Assembly (NCBI RefSeq): GCF_030272615.1
Contig: NC_081405.1
Span: 315,956,041 to 316,020,040, forward strand
From: Cryptomeria japonica
Lineage: Eukaryota; Streptophyta; Pinopsida; Cupressales; Cupressaceae
Length of the DNA: 64,000 nt
Direction of reading: 5' to 3'
This document shows positions 37,501-50,031 of this stretch, in pieces. The translations under genes and the position numbers were made by a program. The notes beneath the pieces were generated by a model, which made no database searches, had not been told where the DNA came from, and saw nothing but the letters and a program-made list of their open reading frames with translations. The number at the start of each line of letters is the position of its first letter. Position 1 is the stretch's first letter.

Positions 37501-38713
37501 ACTGTATTTTTTGTTTTGATGTAGCTGTAGTTATTTCCTCTTGTAGCTTTTTGAAAGTGACATGTTTCATTATATTACCACTCTCATGGTCACATTAGTG
37601 GTCCATTAGGCAGGATTTATTACTTCTTCATTGTTGCACGCATTACCATTGAATGTTCAGTCCTATACTGTAATTGAATGATAGTGTATGTGACCATGTT
37701 GAATGTTAGCTTACTATCTATATTACTTATGCCAAGATCAAACGTTGTGGGAGCCCATTTTAACCCACATGTATTATTCATAAATTAGTAGCTAGACTTC
37801 TACTATACCTGCACAGTGAACAAACAAGTTAACAAAACACAATGAAGCTGAAAGTTTTAGTGAACTTGTTCTCCTTTCTCCTTTTGAGTTTGGGCATTAA
37901 ACACTTAGTGGCTTCTTGTGATGAATGCATCTGATATATCTAGTTATAGTGTAGAGGTAGAAAGTACTTGTTTCACCATTATTTAGAGTATAACTCTAAC
38001 TCCATCTTTTACTCATTTTTGTAGGATTTTGAGGATGCAGAGCTACTTTTTTCTTGAAGTTACTCGGCCACAACTGGAGGGAGACTGAAGAAAATAAGGA
38101 AGATGCTCATCATTGCAAGCAATGATGGAACACTTACCTTCACTCCTCTTTTTGAGTTAGTAGTACCATTTCATTTACCACATTTATCTACTATTTATTT
38201 CATACTATGACTCAAATAAGGCTATTCCCACGGCTTGTGTGGGATTCTGAATTTAGCATTATGAATGCAATTTTCAATTTTTATGCAATTGTTGAATGTG
38301 TCTTTCTCATTGGACCTGCATGATTGCCCCAAACTTTAAAATTGATAACAATTATGAGCACAAACATGTGTACCTTTCTCAATTTAAATAAAATGAACCA
38401 ATGCCACTCTACCTATTTGAGGTGTTGTGAAAAATAGGCAACAGAGAGGAGGAGGAAAAATACAATATTCATAATATCTTATAATACCAAATCATAAGGA
38501 AGTTGAAATATTTGTGAATGGTGTCTTAAAAAAGAGAAAGAAGTTTGCTCAAGATTGAGAATCAGGTACATACTAGTAGAGTCACTCAAATAATTAAATC
38601 GTAGTAGAGTCACTTGGAATTTGTGAGATGCCTCCTCAAGGATAAATATGTTGAAGGGCATGCCAAATCTCCATCAATGAAAATCTTAGTCCCACCAAGC
38701 AGGCTAGGAAAAT
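34501..38713. other. J internal DNA, right part; no gene recognised
   Basis: AT-rich DNA up to the right LTR of J. Small plus-strand ORFs at 34551-34799, 34922-35122, 35577-35777 and 35740-35925 lack recognisable domains. 36000-36300 is almost entirely A and T. From 36400 to 38160 the sequence has gene-leader-like features (aaaccctaaaa, pyrimidine tracts ending in AG), but I could not assemble exons with a recognisable protein. Immediately left of the LTR I see no clear PPT or PBS. Confidence 0.35.
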
Positions 38714-40263
38714 TGTTGACCTCCAAATCCTATGCTTTAAAGAGGGCAGTGTGAAAGTTTCACAAATGTGGGACCTAGTGCATTCTATGAAACAACCTTC
38801 GAGATTTTAGAAGCTGACTCTCTGAATTTTAGAAGAGGGTGAAAAGGGAAGATGGAATTAAACATAACTTAGCTAAAATAAGGCAATGCACCAATGCAAA
38901 GCTCTTACAACAAATTTGAAATCCTCTCTTAGAAATAACAAGAAACAAATAGCTCTAGAAGCTAGGCACAAAATTTTATACACTCTTCATTGTTGGAAAG
39001 AGAAGAAGATGCATAAGGTTAGACAAACATAGAGCATAGCATTCAAATATTCCCTCAAGAAGCATTCCCTAAGGCTCACTGAAACTTGGGTGTTCTTATT
39101 TATCACATAACAACTAGCCATTTGTGAATTTTACCCACCAAATTGCATAATCTAATTCCTAGATATAAATCACCATGGAAAATAGAGATAGAAGAGTGCT
39201 TTCCATGATCCATATTCTGCAAACTTATGCTAGAAGTTATAAAAGAAGATACTCTTAATTATCAATAGCTATAGCCATCTTGAGATGACAAAAAGCATTG
39301 AATCAAAAAATTAAATAGAGATAAAACTCACATATAGGCAAACTTGGCAAAATCCACTATATTTGATTTCTATCAAGAAAATGATTATAAAATGTTAAGG
39401 CCTAAGGTAATTGATATTGATTTCCAAGTGTTCTCTAAAAATTGGTGAACTCTCAATGGTCAAACTTTCATACAAAGTGCTTGTAGACTTATATAGAGTA
39501 ATCTATTTTGATTGAAGATAGTACCTGGAATTGAGAGTCTTTGTATATCCATTGCGTGTTCATTGCCATCATGGATATCATTGCCACTGCATTGGGACCA
39601 TGACTTTCACATCATTATATTCCTTTTATGTGTGCAATATGGATGCCCCCTGGATTGTCCATTACTTTTGTTGCAACTACCTTGGTGTAGACCTTTCCCT
39701 TTTCTATTCATTGGTGTTACCATGCGACACATTCTGGTGCCCTTCTTCTTGTGAAACAACCAATAGAATGTCCCTAATCCATTTTTGGGTTCAAAATATT
39801 TCTTGGCCTTCGACTCACTAACAAGTGGTGTCTTCCACTCATTCCTTGAGTTTTCCTTGTTTCCCTTTCCACATTCTTGTGTATTTGACACATGGTGCAT
39901 TGGTGGAATTTGTTAAGGATTATTTTCTTCCAATCTTTAAAAGTCGCTGTGGTGCCAATACATGTCTTCTTTCATAGTGAGCCCTTTGGAGGCAAAATCT
40001 TTTGTGGGCATTGTGTGGATCTACCACGTGGCATGCTCATGCACTTTAAAGAGAAATTAGGGAAACCTTTTGGAGAGAAATTCATCAAGATTGACATGTG
40101 GATCATTCTGCATGATCTTGAATTAACCAAATATAAGAGTGAAGAGCCATTCAAGAAGGAAAATTTTGGCATTAAAATGAATTATCTTTGAAATAAAGAG
40201 ATTATAACATTGTTTTTATCAATTCCCTAAGTATAAATCCACAAAGTTATGGATTCATCTATA
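38714..40263. repeat. J LTR, right copy
   Basis: TGTTGACCTCC...ATCTATA followed by the TSD GTGAA. It is the uninterrupted partner of 1990-4261 and keeps the empty hAT target site near 39948-39956. ORFs at 39512-40191 are not conserved in the other copy. Confidence 0.82.
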
Positions 40264-40268
40264 GTGAA

Positions 40269-42078
40269 GACAATGTGGTGTTTTGCGGAAAGGTTCCCTA
40301 TGAGAGCTTGGAATTGAGAAACATTAATGTTATCGATAACACATGATTCAAATAAATTTTTTTCAAGGATTTCTTTATGGATTTGGGATGTTTGAAGTAA
40401 GTGAAGGATGGATATTTGTGCAAGAGTCTTACCAATGTGATCGAGGAGGTTGTATTGGGATGTTGGTCTTTTGGAGGAAGAGGAGGGATCCCCTTCGAAA
40501 ATTAATTTAACTCTTTAGGTGGTGACATTGCAATCAACTCTTTTGATGATGTTAGTGGTTGTGTGGTTATCAACTTCTTCAATTCAGCCTACAAGGGAAT
40601 CAAAGGATAAAATGGTGTTAGCTACAAAATCATAAGGTATGACTGATTGAGGTGATGAGGCTTTTCCCTTACCATTCTTACGGAATGTATTTTTATGGAT
40701 CTTAAGTTGAGAGTTATATGTATTCAGTGTGTGTCCCTCAACTTCTATTTCACCTTTGTAAATGAGGTCTTGAATGTAATTTTTGAGTTTCATGAATTTC
40801 TTAGTATCATGACCTTTGATGCAATAATATACACAATATTCATTTTCTTTGTACCATATGAGTATTGTTTTCTTTTTGGCATATGGTTTTCTAATTAGAT
40901 ATTGGACTAGGTTTTCTTGAACCAATCTTTGGAAAACAACCTCAATATGTTTGACAAGGGGAGGGTGTTCACGTTTTGGTTTGTTATTTTGACAAGGTTA
41001 TCCATGTGAGATGGTGATGCTAGGATTGGTTTTGTTTTGATGGCTTGGTTGAGTGGAGTTGTGTTGTTGATTGGATTTTTTTGATGTATTAGATGGTATA
41101 TTAATGGTTTGGAGATGTTTGGCATCAATCACGCCATCATTAATAGTATTTTTATTTTTAGGAAAAAACTTAGGTTTGTATTTACATGAGGAACCATTAT
41201 TATTTTTGTGATCAAATTTGATTAAACCTTTGGCAACGTGTTGTTTCCATAGGTACTCCTTTTTGATGAATTCATCAAATTTTTCAAGACATTGCATTTT
41301 TAGTTGAAAGGCCAATTTTGGGGTTAGGTTTTGGATAAATATAGTCACTATGTATTATTTGGGTATAGGCCAAGGGAACCCAATAGAAAAATGTATCTAT
41401 CATTTTAAGAAATTAACAAAGGTTTCCCCATTTAGTTGTTTTGTGTTTCACAAGTCTATCATGGATACCTCATGTTAAATATCGTATCAAAAGTGTACAA
41501 CAATTTTTTCTACCAAGTCATTGAATATGGATATTGAGCCATGCCGAAGGTTGGTAAACCATTCTAGTACTTGTCCTCCTAAACTTTTTGTGAAGTCTCT
41601 TTAATATACATCACTATAGGAGACTTCTTGGTATGAAATGTAACATTATTTGACATGTTCTTTGGGATCACCTTTTCCTTTGTATTTATAAAATTTGGGA
41701 ATTTCAAAGATTGAATGAAAAGGGACCATGGTGATTGATTTGTCAAAAGGAGAAGGACATATTTATTTGAATGAATATCTCTTCTTTGAATGTACTTCTT
41801 ATAGGTTGTGGATCATGTTCTTCATGTCTTCTAGTTCTTGGTCAAGGTTTGGTGAGGGAAGGTGTTTATGTTGTTGATGATGAAGGGGTATGTACATGTT
41901 ATGGGTGTTTTGTAGGTTGTACATGTATGGATATGACTTGAATTTTGTTGGGAGGATGATGAATGCCTATATTGGTGGGATGATGTGTTAGTGTTTGCAT
42001 TTGTGTTTGTGTTGGTGTTGGTGTTGGTGTTGGTGTTAGTGTTGGTATTTGTGTGGAAGGGTTTTGAAAAATGTGTAG
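40269..42078 (-). pseudogene. H gag, central and C-terminal part
   Basis: Read from right to left: a leader with DQELEDMKNMIHNL and CPSPFDKSI near 41770-41850, then the retrotransposon gag domain (EIPKFYKYKGKGDPKEHVK, SLGGQVLEWFTNLRHGSI, NTKQLNGETFVNFLK) at about 41700-41400. The Lys/Asn-rich stretch and the knuckle-like YYCIKGHDTKKF near 40800 follow. The linker at 40520-40269 includes NLLDHIGKTLAQISILHLLQ and ends with KHHIVFT. There it meets the J insertion, and the protease part continues at 1984. Many stops are present. This is the structural protein of H. Confidence 0.88.
42003..42046. repeat. (GTGTTG)n tract inside H gag
   Basis: A short 6-bp tandem repeat that encodes His-Gln repeats in the gag frame. 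It is a length-variable, low-complexity linker. Confidence 0.85.
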
Positions 42079-42083
42079 TGGTT

Positions 42084-43257
42084 TGATGAATACTAAGAGG
42101 GGGGGTGAATTAGTATGCGAAAAATCTTTGCACTAAAACACTTACACAGTCTAAAGATAAACCGGTAAAGCAGTCTGACCATCAAACCGGTTATCACACA
42201 TACAAACCAAAATGCGAATAACACATTCACCCACAAAAGCAATACAACCATATCACAAAATATTTGACGTGGAAACCCAACTAGGAAACACAATGGTGAG
42301 ATGGAACTCACAAGTCACTATCTACAGAATAGAAACCAGACCAGTTAAGGTCAAACCGGTTAAGGTCTTACAATGTTCTTCACCAGAATAGATCCTGTTA
42401 GGAATCTCAATCACTGTTAGGAGATAAGTCCGATTAAAGACTGCCTTGTTAGAGGATTTTAGATTCACATGTGTGAACCACCTTGTTAGAGGATTTTACA
42501 AAGGCTTTGAGGCCTACCCGATTAAGGGCTACATACTTGTCAAAGATGTGAGTAATCAACAAGTGTTTGATCTATCTACTAGCACAAATTGCTTGGTTAG
42601 ATCCAGTATTGCTCATAGCTAATGCATTCCAACATTACTTCAGTCTCCTCAATCTCTCTCTTAGTTACAACTCAATCTTCTCTAATAAGATCGCTTTGCA
42701 CTTCTACCTTAAACCCTAGCTCAACATAAACCCTATTCGCAACTTCTTCAACAACTTAAAACCCTAGACATGATGTCCTTTTAAAGGAATCTGATTTCAT
42801 GTCGGTCCAATAGAATTACATTACAATTTCCTAGGTTCAATGAATCTAGACATACTCAGTAACACGACACAAGAATCACCGTCAATGTGTCGGCACCATC
42901 AAACAATCGGTGGATTGGTAACTCATCACAAAATGCCGGTTGGTAACTCATCACAGAGTATTACGGGTTCATACAAAATGCCGGTTGCCAGTTTGACAAA
43001 AATGAAGATTGGTAAGAATGTGTTGTGCCGCTTTGCTTCCTCGTACCGCTTGTGATCTGCGAACCGCTTGGGGTCGACATGCTGCTTCAGATTGGGAAAC
43101 ACATTTTACAAAATCACCACTAGTCTAAAGACTAGAATACAACATACCGGTTGGAACAAATACCGGTTGAGCATGAGCTCATACATATAAAGGGGATCTC
43201 AATACAAGTGTGTGTCCATCAATGACAATCACAACATAAACATAAAAAATGCCAACA
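42084..43257 (-). repeat. D LTR (3' copy)
   Basis: TGATGAATACTAAGAGGGGG...GCCAACA. It contains several AACCGGT sites and the repeated ttgttagaggatttt phrases (42375-42530). Confidence 0.94.
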
Positions 43258-43621
43258 ATCTCCCCCTTTGGCATTGATGGCAACACTTAGGAAAATAAAA
43301 TTTTGACATCTAAGTGTTTTACAACAAAAACTTGCCATTAACAAAATTGCTCCCCCTAAGCATATACACTATCCCTTATTCAACAAAGTGTATAGCAATT
43401 TTGCATTTAGAGCATAATCATCAGAGCATATAGCATATATCACAGCATATATCAAAATTTCAAAACAGATACTTCTCCCTCTGATATACTTCTCCCCCTA
43501 ATATATCAAAATTTCAAAATTTTAAGACCATCAAATTTTTAAAACCATATACTTCTCCCCCTTTTCCAACAATGACAAAGTACCACTACAAAAACCTGTT
43601 TCCATATATATATAAAAGAGT
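43258..43621 (-). other. D 3' untranslated region and PPT
   Basis: The PPT (atctccccctttgg on plus, 43258-43271) is next to the 3' LTR. Further C-runs (gctccccctaagc, cttctccccc) repeat at 43350-43560 and give extra PPT-like purine runs on the element strand. No ORF. Confidence 0.8.
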
Positions 43622-46600
43622 TTATGACAATAATGAATAATACTTGTCAAAAACTGCTTTATAGTCCTGCAGAAATTATTTCATGGAAAGAGACCACGAC
43701 TCGAGTAGGGAGGTCGCCACTTCCTTCTCTGTCTGCATTTGTGATACCTGTTCTTCCATGGCATCTATTGTGCTTAGTTCTTGGGTGACTGTTAGTGCAT
43801 CCAGGTTTAGATAGCATTTCTGGAGAATTTGCAGTCGTGGAAGTAATACCAGTTGAAGTTCCTGCAAATCCCTAGACCTTGTGCTGATCTCTTGCTCTAT
43901 CTTGGCTGACTAGATCTGGAACCGGTGAACGGTTTGCCCATATGCTGCAAAGGAGTCATAAGGAGTCTTGCATGTGCTTAAGTAGGATTGTAAGTCCATT
44001 TGAAGCTGTTGCTTCTTGGCTAGCACATCATCATAGAACAGATGAGGTTGACAGATTTTGCTGAGTAGCAGGTTTCCCTCATCCAAGACACTCCTTATGT
44101 CCTTTTGATCCTTTAACAGTTCAGTCCTAAGCTCATTCAGTTTCTTCACCAAAGCAACATTAAGAGCCTTCTGGTGCTCTTTCTTTACATTGGCCTTAGC
44201 TACTTCTTCTAGGCTCTGCACTTGATCATCCACTATAGTACACAGAAGTTTGAGTTGTGCTAGTGATGAATCAGTGTTAGGAAGATTAGTACCATGGATT
44301 AAACTAGTAAGTGTGTCTACAACTGCCTGAATGATGTCTTGTTCCTTTTTCCTACGAATGATCTCAAGGCACTCTTGAGCAACCTTGATGCTCTGCATAA
44401 GCTCCGACTCGCTTGTAGATTGGAGATCGATAGGACTAGAAAGATCAACCGGTGAGGGTTGACTTCCGGTTGCCTTCAGAGTCTCCACCTGAGAGCTTTT
44501 TACCACTTCACGTTCCTTGGCTTCTTCAGCTTTCTTCTTTTCTGCTTCTCTTCTCTTCTCTTCTTCCTTGTCTTCTTCTGCCTTTTTCTTCTCCTCTGCT
44601 CTCCTCTTTTTCTCTTCCTTGTCTTCTTCTGCCTTTTTCTTCTCCTTTGCTCTCCTCTTCTGCTCTTCCTTTTCTTCTTCTTCCCGCTTCTTCTTCTCTT
44701 CCTCTTCCTTTTTCTTCTTTTCTTCCTCTTCCTTCTTATTTTCTTCCTCTTCCTTCTTCCTCTTCTCCTCTTCTTTCTTCTTCTTTTCTTCCTCTTCCTT
44801 CTTCCTCTTTTCTTCTTCTTCCTTCTTCTTCTTTTCTTCCTCTTCCTTCTTCCTCTTTTCTTCCTCTTCCTTCTTCTTCTTTTCTTCCTTGTCCTCTTCT
44901 GCTTTCTTTTTCCTTTCTTCTTCTTGCTTCTTCTTCTCTTCATCTTTTCTTTTCTCCTCTTCCTCTTTCTTTTTCTCTTCCTCCTTTTTCTGTTTCTCAT
45001 CTTCATCCTTCTTCTTTTTCTCTTCCTGTTCTTTTGCTGCTTGTTGTGTGTCCACAGCTTGTTCACCACCCTGATCGGCCTGTTTCCCCTATTCAGTTCC
45101 CTCAGAAGGTATGTCCAGAGTGACATCTTCTATATCTAGGGCATCGACATCTATGGTGTCGATTGGTTCCTCCACCAGGTTTCCTTCCTCATCAAAAACT
45201 TCATCCGGTTTGGAAATAACCAGTTCCTTTTCAGCTAGGAGGTTGGGCATTCAAGCTTTGTGAGAGCTGATAGCATGGGCCATGTGTTGATGTGTGTCCT
45301 TTTCTACATCATCAACTCTCACTTCCAACAACTAGAGTCTTCTTCTCCTTGTGAAGAAGAGACCTTTATTTTGATCTAACACATCAAATAATTCTGAATT
45401 TGAGAGTTCGGGGAAGTAATGTGCAAAAACATTCTCCCTAATCTCTTGTTCCTTTTCAATGGCAATGCACCATTTGTTATCCAATGCTTTAAAAAATGAA
45501 TCCGGTGTCTAAGATTTAATCTCTGATGGTGACTGGTCAGTTTTGCATAAATAAAGAATGATTTCCTGCAGTACTTCATCTTTTTCTTCACTACTGAAAT
45601 CATCATAATAATCAATTAAATCATGAAGTAACTTTCTCCTAATATTCTTTACTGTTCTTTGACAATGTGTCAAAGGTTTGTAAGAGGAGATATCTATATT
45701 TACCGGTGCAGATGTTGCTGGTTCATTCTTCTTTACCTTCTTGGTCTATCTAGCCTTCTTTGGCTGTTCATCAGACTCAGTTTCTTCAGAGTCTAGTTCA
45801 TTTGCCTTAGTCTTCCTCTTTCTTTCGAAGACTTTTGCTAGTGTTATCTCCAGTTTCTTCTTTGCCGATGACCACTTGGTCACTCTTGGAGTCTCAGTGG
45901 TAGCTGGTGCTGATGCTGCAAGCACTGCCTTAGCTTTCTTGGCTGCCGGTTCTTTTCCCTTTTTCACTGATGGTTCTTCAACTGGTGCGATCCTCTCCAA
46001 GTAGGTTCTGGTTCACTTCGCCTTTGGATCAAGAGGTGAGACAATAAGGGTTGAAGCATACCCTTCCAGCATGTCAAACATGACCTCATAGCCCATAGGC
46101 TCCACTTCCTCTATTCTAGGCTCAACAGCCTCCATTAGACATTTGTCCACCTGAATAGTGAAACAGATGTCATCTTCATACTTCTTCACTATGTCACCTG
46201 AGATTTGCATCCTCTAACTCATCTTTCTTCTAAAATCATCAAAGTATTTGTTTAGTATCGCAGGGTAGCCGGTTCCAATGGCTTGCACACTTTCCTTTAT
46301 CTGCTTGGTTACCGGTTGGTCAGGGGACCACTGGACATCTCCTACACCTAGAAAGTAGCCTTGGAAATAGAAAAAAAAATCTACCAGTAGTTGTCCAAAC
46401 TTAAATCTCAATGAATTGTCCTTTTTGATTGCCTTGAGATTTAATAGGAGTTGCCTTTGCATACCAATGCATAAGTCAAATGATTTATCCTCTATAATCA
46501 TCCGGTAAGCGACATTTACCGTTGCAGCAGATACAAAATTAATCCTGCTGGCTGAGAATGTTCTGTAGCCTATCACCATGCAGGCATATTTTACCAGTTC

Positions 46601-47094
46601 ATCCTTGATAGGATTAACTGTCATACCTCATGAATCACTTGTCAAACTGGTGAGCTTGGTCATTTCCGTTTTGCTTACCGGTCGTAGGGCTGACACTTCC
46701 CCTGTGTTGCAGAAACCGGTGACTGCATGAATTGCCTCAGGCATGATATCATGCATTCTCTCCAGGTACATCTTGTCACCATGGACTCTACTCAAGATGA
46801 TTCTGATGTGATCCTCTGTGAAATCTTCCAGAAAATACACCACATTATGGAGTTTCTTCTTCTCTAAGATACTGAACTCCGGTTTGATCCTTTTGTCCTT
46901 TCCACAAAATAGACCTAATTGAGTATGAATGGCTAAGGACCCTATTCTATCTTGCAATCAATATAGTCTGAAATTACTTCTTTGACTATGACTCTAGCTG
47001 GAACTTGTGACAAAGCATTATACTTGCCCTTTCTTTGAATAAAACTTTCTAATTCAATAGATGTGCTTGAACTGGTATGAGATGCGGAAGCCAT
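43622..47094 (-). pseudogene. D ORF2, conserved protein of unknown function with Lys/Glu-rich expansion
   Basis: Starts at the ATG at 47094 (MASASHTSS), one frameshift before 46957, then one main frame to the TAA at 43622 with several stops. Blocks in order match A and E: DHIRIILSRVHGDKMYLERM, AIHAVTGFCNTG, CMVIGYRTFSASRINFVSAA, PMGYEVMFDMLEGYA. A helical part containing a YFPELS block is near 45420. A Lys/Glu-rich region of some 170 residues lies at 45050-44520. The C-terminal coiled-coil region includes SLEEVAKANVKKEHQKAL and ends ESWSLSMK. The charged region is far longer than in A, so it is a variable linker. No catalytic motif is seen. Function unknown. Confidence 0.75.
44520..45050 (-). 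repeat. Lys/Glu-coding low-complexity tract in D ORF2
   Basis: Imperfect repeats of about 15-24 bp built from GAA, AAG and GAG codons (motifs like EEEKKKKEEEEKRKK). It reads open in several frames on both strands, giving spurious Ser/Phe- and Leu-rich ORFs on the plus strand. Confidence 0.9.
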
Positions 47095-47539
47095 TGAAGA
47101 GTATTTCAAGAACACAAAAAATACCTTTCAAATGCGAATTTAGGGCTTCCTGATTCTGCTTTACTTCACTCTCCATCGGATGCCAAATCACCACTTTGTG
47201 TTCTCCACTACCGCTTGCAAACTATATTTGAATCTCTTTCAAAGCTCTCCAATTTCTCAAAATCCAAGCTCAAAATCGCCTTTTCTTCGCTCTGCACTTG
47301 AAAAATTTTCTTCACTCGAAAAACAGATAGTGAGAAATGATTTGAAAATTGCATTTATACATGTCTCTCACCTACCATCATTAATGCTCCTATATTAGGG
47401 TGTAAACACTAATTTGCCTCTTTACCATTTCCAGTCTTCTGCCAAGTGACAGGTGTATCATACCGGTTAAGTTCTTTTACTGGTGTTAACCGGGGGTTCG
47501 AAAGCATTTTGTCATTTGCTCCCCCTAAGCCTTTGAGGC

Positions 47540-48816
47540 TTAGTTTGTCGGTTCCGATATTTCCACACTAGGTGCAGAAACTGGTTCCTCCTCCAATAAT
47601 ACTGGTTTCTTCTTCCATATTTTCTTCATATCTTCTTGAAATTTTTCAACATCTATTTCTCCTTCCTGAGTGACAGGTATATCATTAGATATACTTTTTC
47701 TGCTTTTGCAGAATCTTGCAATGTGACCTGGTTTGTTGTAGTGATAGCAAACAAGTCCAGGTGCTCTCCAAGGTCCATTGTACATGTTTCCATTCTTCCT
47801 TCTGCATGTTGCAGCAATGTGACCATGACCATGATAGATCATACAACTTTCTCTCCATCTGGTTGCCGCTTGATAACCACCACTTCTTGATTGATGATTG
47901 AAGACATTAAACCAGTTGTGGTTCCGGTTCATAAAAGATTCAGGACCAGTTCCTTGGGTCCTCTGAGGATACCTTCCAGTGTTATCCATTACAGACCTGC
48001 ATTCAAATGCTCTATGTCCAAACTTGTTGCATGCATAACAATGGCCATTGAACTTATTGGATCTAGGTACATTGTTGATAAAATAAGGAAAATTATTGTA
48101 GGCTTTGCTCCTACATACATTGGTAGTGTGTCCTTCTTTAAGACAGTTAAAGCAAACAGGTTTGAATTTTTGCTTACCTTTTCCTTTGAGTGTTGGTTTC
48201 TTCTTTGATGCTTCAACATTTGTTCCTAAGGATTCTCCTTCCTCATGTCCAGAAAAACCAAGACCATTGGTATTCTTTGCCGGTCTAGATGACTCAAGCT
48301 TTTTCTCTAGCCTGACTGTACTTTTGCCAAACCTAGCTAGTATTTCCTTTGACTCAGAGAGTTCTTTGGAAATAGCAGTATTTGTCTCCATTAGGCTTGC
48401 ATTTTCAGAGATGGCTATGTTCAGTTCTCCTTGCCTGTCTTCTTTTCCATTCTGCTCTCATGAAGGCGAGTAGTCAGTGCACTAATCTCTTGTTTCAACT
48501 TGGAGATCTCATGATCTCTATCCTTTATCCGATCTTCAGCTTTCCTACAGTTCTCAAGCTCTTGATTAAACCGAATAGTCAGTCCTTCCAATTCCTTTCT
48601 TAGGTTGGAGTTTGACTCATTCAACTTATTTACTTCTGCTATCATGGCTTCCATATTAGCTTCATCTTCAGAACTACTTTCAGATAGCTCCATCAGCTTT
48701 TCTGCATGTTCTCTCCTTTTTGCCTCAGATGCCTTTTATTTGACCATAAGATCATCATAGGCTTGCTCAGACTGAGTGAGCCATTCTGTAAGTTCCATCA
48801 TGGTGTATTCCCCCAT
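47540..48816 (-). pseudogene. D gag-like coiled-coil protein with four CCHC knuckles
   Basis: I chose the ATG at 48814-48816 (MGEYTMMELTEW) by alignment with F. The coiled-coil half carries KRREHAEKLMELSES and LRKELEGLTIRFNQELE. A TAA at 48736 stands where F has a Tyr codon, and a frameshift lies near 48400. Then come knuckles CFNCLKEGHTTNVC, CYACNKFGHRAFEC, a degraded third (CMIYHGHGHIAATC) and CYHYNKPGHIARFC, with one or two Cys lost. A Lys-rich tail with KKIWKKKPVLLEEEPVS ends at 47540. Likely the particle and RNA-binding protein of the element. Confidence 0.82.
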
Positions 48817-48851
48817 ATCTCTTTCCAAGTGGTTAAACTTACAGAAAGGTT

Positions 48852-48864
48852 GGCTCTGATACCA
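48852..48864 (-). other. D primer-binding site (initiator-Met tRNA)
   Basis: The minus strand reads TGGTATCAGAGCC two bases from the 5' LTR. Confidence 0.92.
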
Positions 48865-48866
48865 AT

Positions 48867-50026
48867 TGATGAATACTAAGAGGGGGGGGTGAATTAGTAT
48901 GCCAAAAATCAATGCACTTAAACACTTACACAGTCTAAAGATAAACCGGTAAAATAGTCTAACAGACAGACCGGTTACCACACATGCAAACCAAAATGCG
49001 AATAAAGCATTCACCCACAAAAGCAATACAACCATAACATAAGATATTTAACATGGAAACCCAACTGGGAAAAACCACGGTGAGATGGAACTCATAAGTC
49101 ACTATCTGTAGAATAGAAACCAGACCGGTTAAGGTCTTACAATGTTCTTCACCAGAACAGATCCTGTTAGGAATCTCAATCTCTGTTAGGAGATAAGTCT
49201 GATTAAAGACTACCTTGTTAGAGTATTTTAGATTCACATGTGTGAACCACCTTGTTAGAGGATTTTACAAAGGCTTTGAGGCCTACTCGGTTAAGGGCTA
49301 TAGACTTGTCAAAGATGTGAGTAATCAACAAGTGTTTGATCTATCTACTAGCACAAATTGCTTGGTTAGATCCAGTATTGCTCACAACTAATGCATTCCT
49401 GAATTACTTTAGTCTCCTCTATCTCTCTCTTAGTTACAACTCGATCTTCTCTAATAAGATCGCTCTGCACTTCCACCTTAAACCCTAGCTCAACATACAC
49501 CCTATTCGCAACTTCTTCAACAACTTAAAACCCTAGACATGATGTCCTTTTAAAGGAATCTAATTTCATGCCGGTCCAATAGGATTACATTACAATTTCC
49601 TAGGTTCAGTGAATCTAGACATACTCAGTAACACGACACAAGAATCACCGTCAATGTGTCGGCACCGTCAAACAATCAGTGGATTGGTAACTCATCACAA
49701 AATGTCGGTTGGTAACTCATCACAGAGTATTACGAGTTCTTACAAAATGCCGGTTGCCGGTTTGACAAAAATGAAGATTGGTAAGAATGTGTTGTGCCAC
49801 TTTGCTTCCTTGTATCGCTTGTGATCTGCCAACCGCTTGGGTTCGACATGCCGCTTCAGAGCGGGAAACACATTCTGCAAAATCACCACTATTCTAAAGA
49901 CTAGAATACAACATACTGGTTGGAACAAATACTGGTTGAGCATGAGCTCATACATATAAAGGGGATCTCAATACAAGTGTGTGTCCATCAATGATAATCA
50001 CAACATAAACATCAAAAATGCCAACA
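48867..50026 (-). repeat. D LTR (5' copy)
   Basis: TGATGAATACTAAGAGGGGGGGG...GCCAACA, the partner of 42084-43257, with scattered substitutions. Followed by the TSD TGGTT. Confidence 0.94.
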
Positions 50027-50031
50027 TGGTT

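Larger units (their letters stand above)
1990..40263. mobile_element. LTR-bounded element J spanning 38 kb, host of B and C
   Basis: Two direct repeats of about 1.5 kb (1990-4261 and 38714-40263) form the ends. The 5 bp outside the left copy (1985-1989) and outside the right copy (40264-40268) are both GTGAA, while the inner flanks differ (GATTT, AAAAT), so the two repeats end one insertion. The host gypsy frame runs continuously from gag on the right into protease on the left once J and one GTGAA are removed. Subtracting B and C leaves about 13 kb of internal DNA in which I recognise no retrotransposon domain. The termini read TGTTAC...TCTATA, not the usual TG...CA. Orientation is unresolved. 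Confidence 0.75.
42084..50026 (-). mobile_element. RT-less LTR element D (gag-like + ORF2), full length
   Basis: LTRs at 42084-43257 and 48867-50026 are flanked by the TSD TGGTT at 42079-42083 and 50027-50031. PBS at 48852-48864 and PPT at 43258-43271. The 5.6-kb interior holds only a gag-like gene (48816-47540) and ORF2 (47094-43622). There is no pol. It inserted into gag of H. Its LTRs are close to those of G and, more distantly, A. Confidence 0.93.

Noticed and set aside
36400-38160. Possible captured host gene fragment with splice-like sites
   Set aside because: There are pyrimidine tracts and AG ends, but I could not find exons that join into a recognisable protein. Only described as J internal DNA.
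1990-40263. The two 1.5-kb repeats as two independent insertions or a segmental duplication
   Set aside because: Their outer flanks share GTGAA, the inner flanks do not match, and the host reading frame joins across the whole interval.
44452-45139. Plus-strand Ser/Phe/Leu-rich ORFs up to 226 codons resembling membrane proteins
   Set aside because: They are antisense to the Lys/Glu-coding repeat of D ORF2. GAA/AAG repeats leave several frames without stops.
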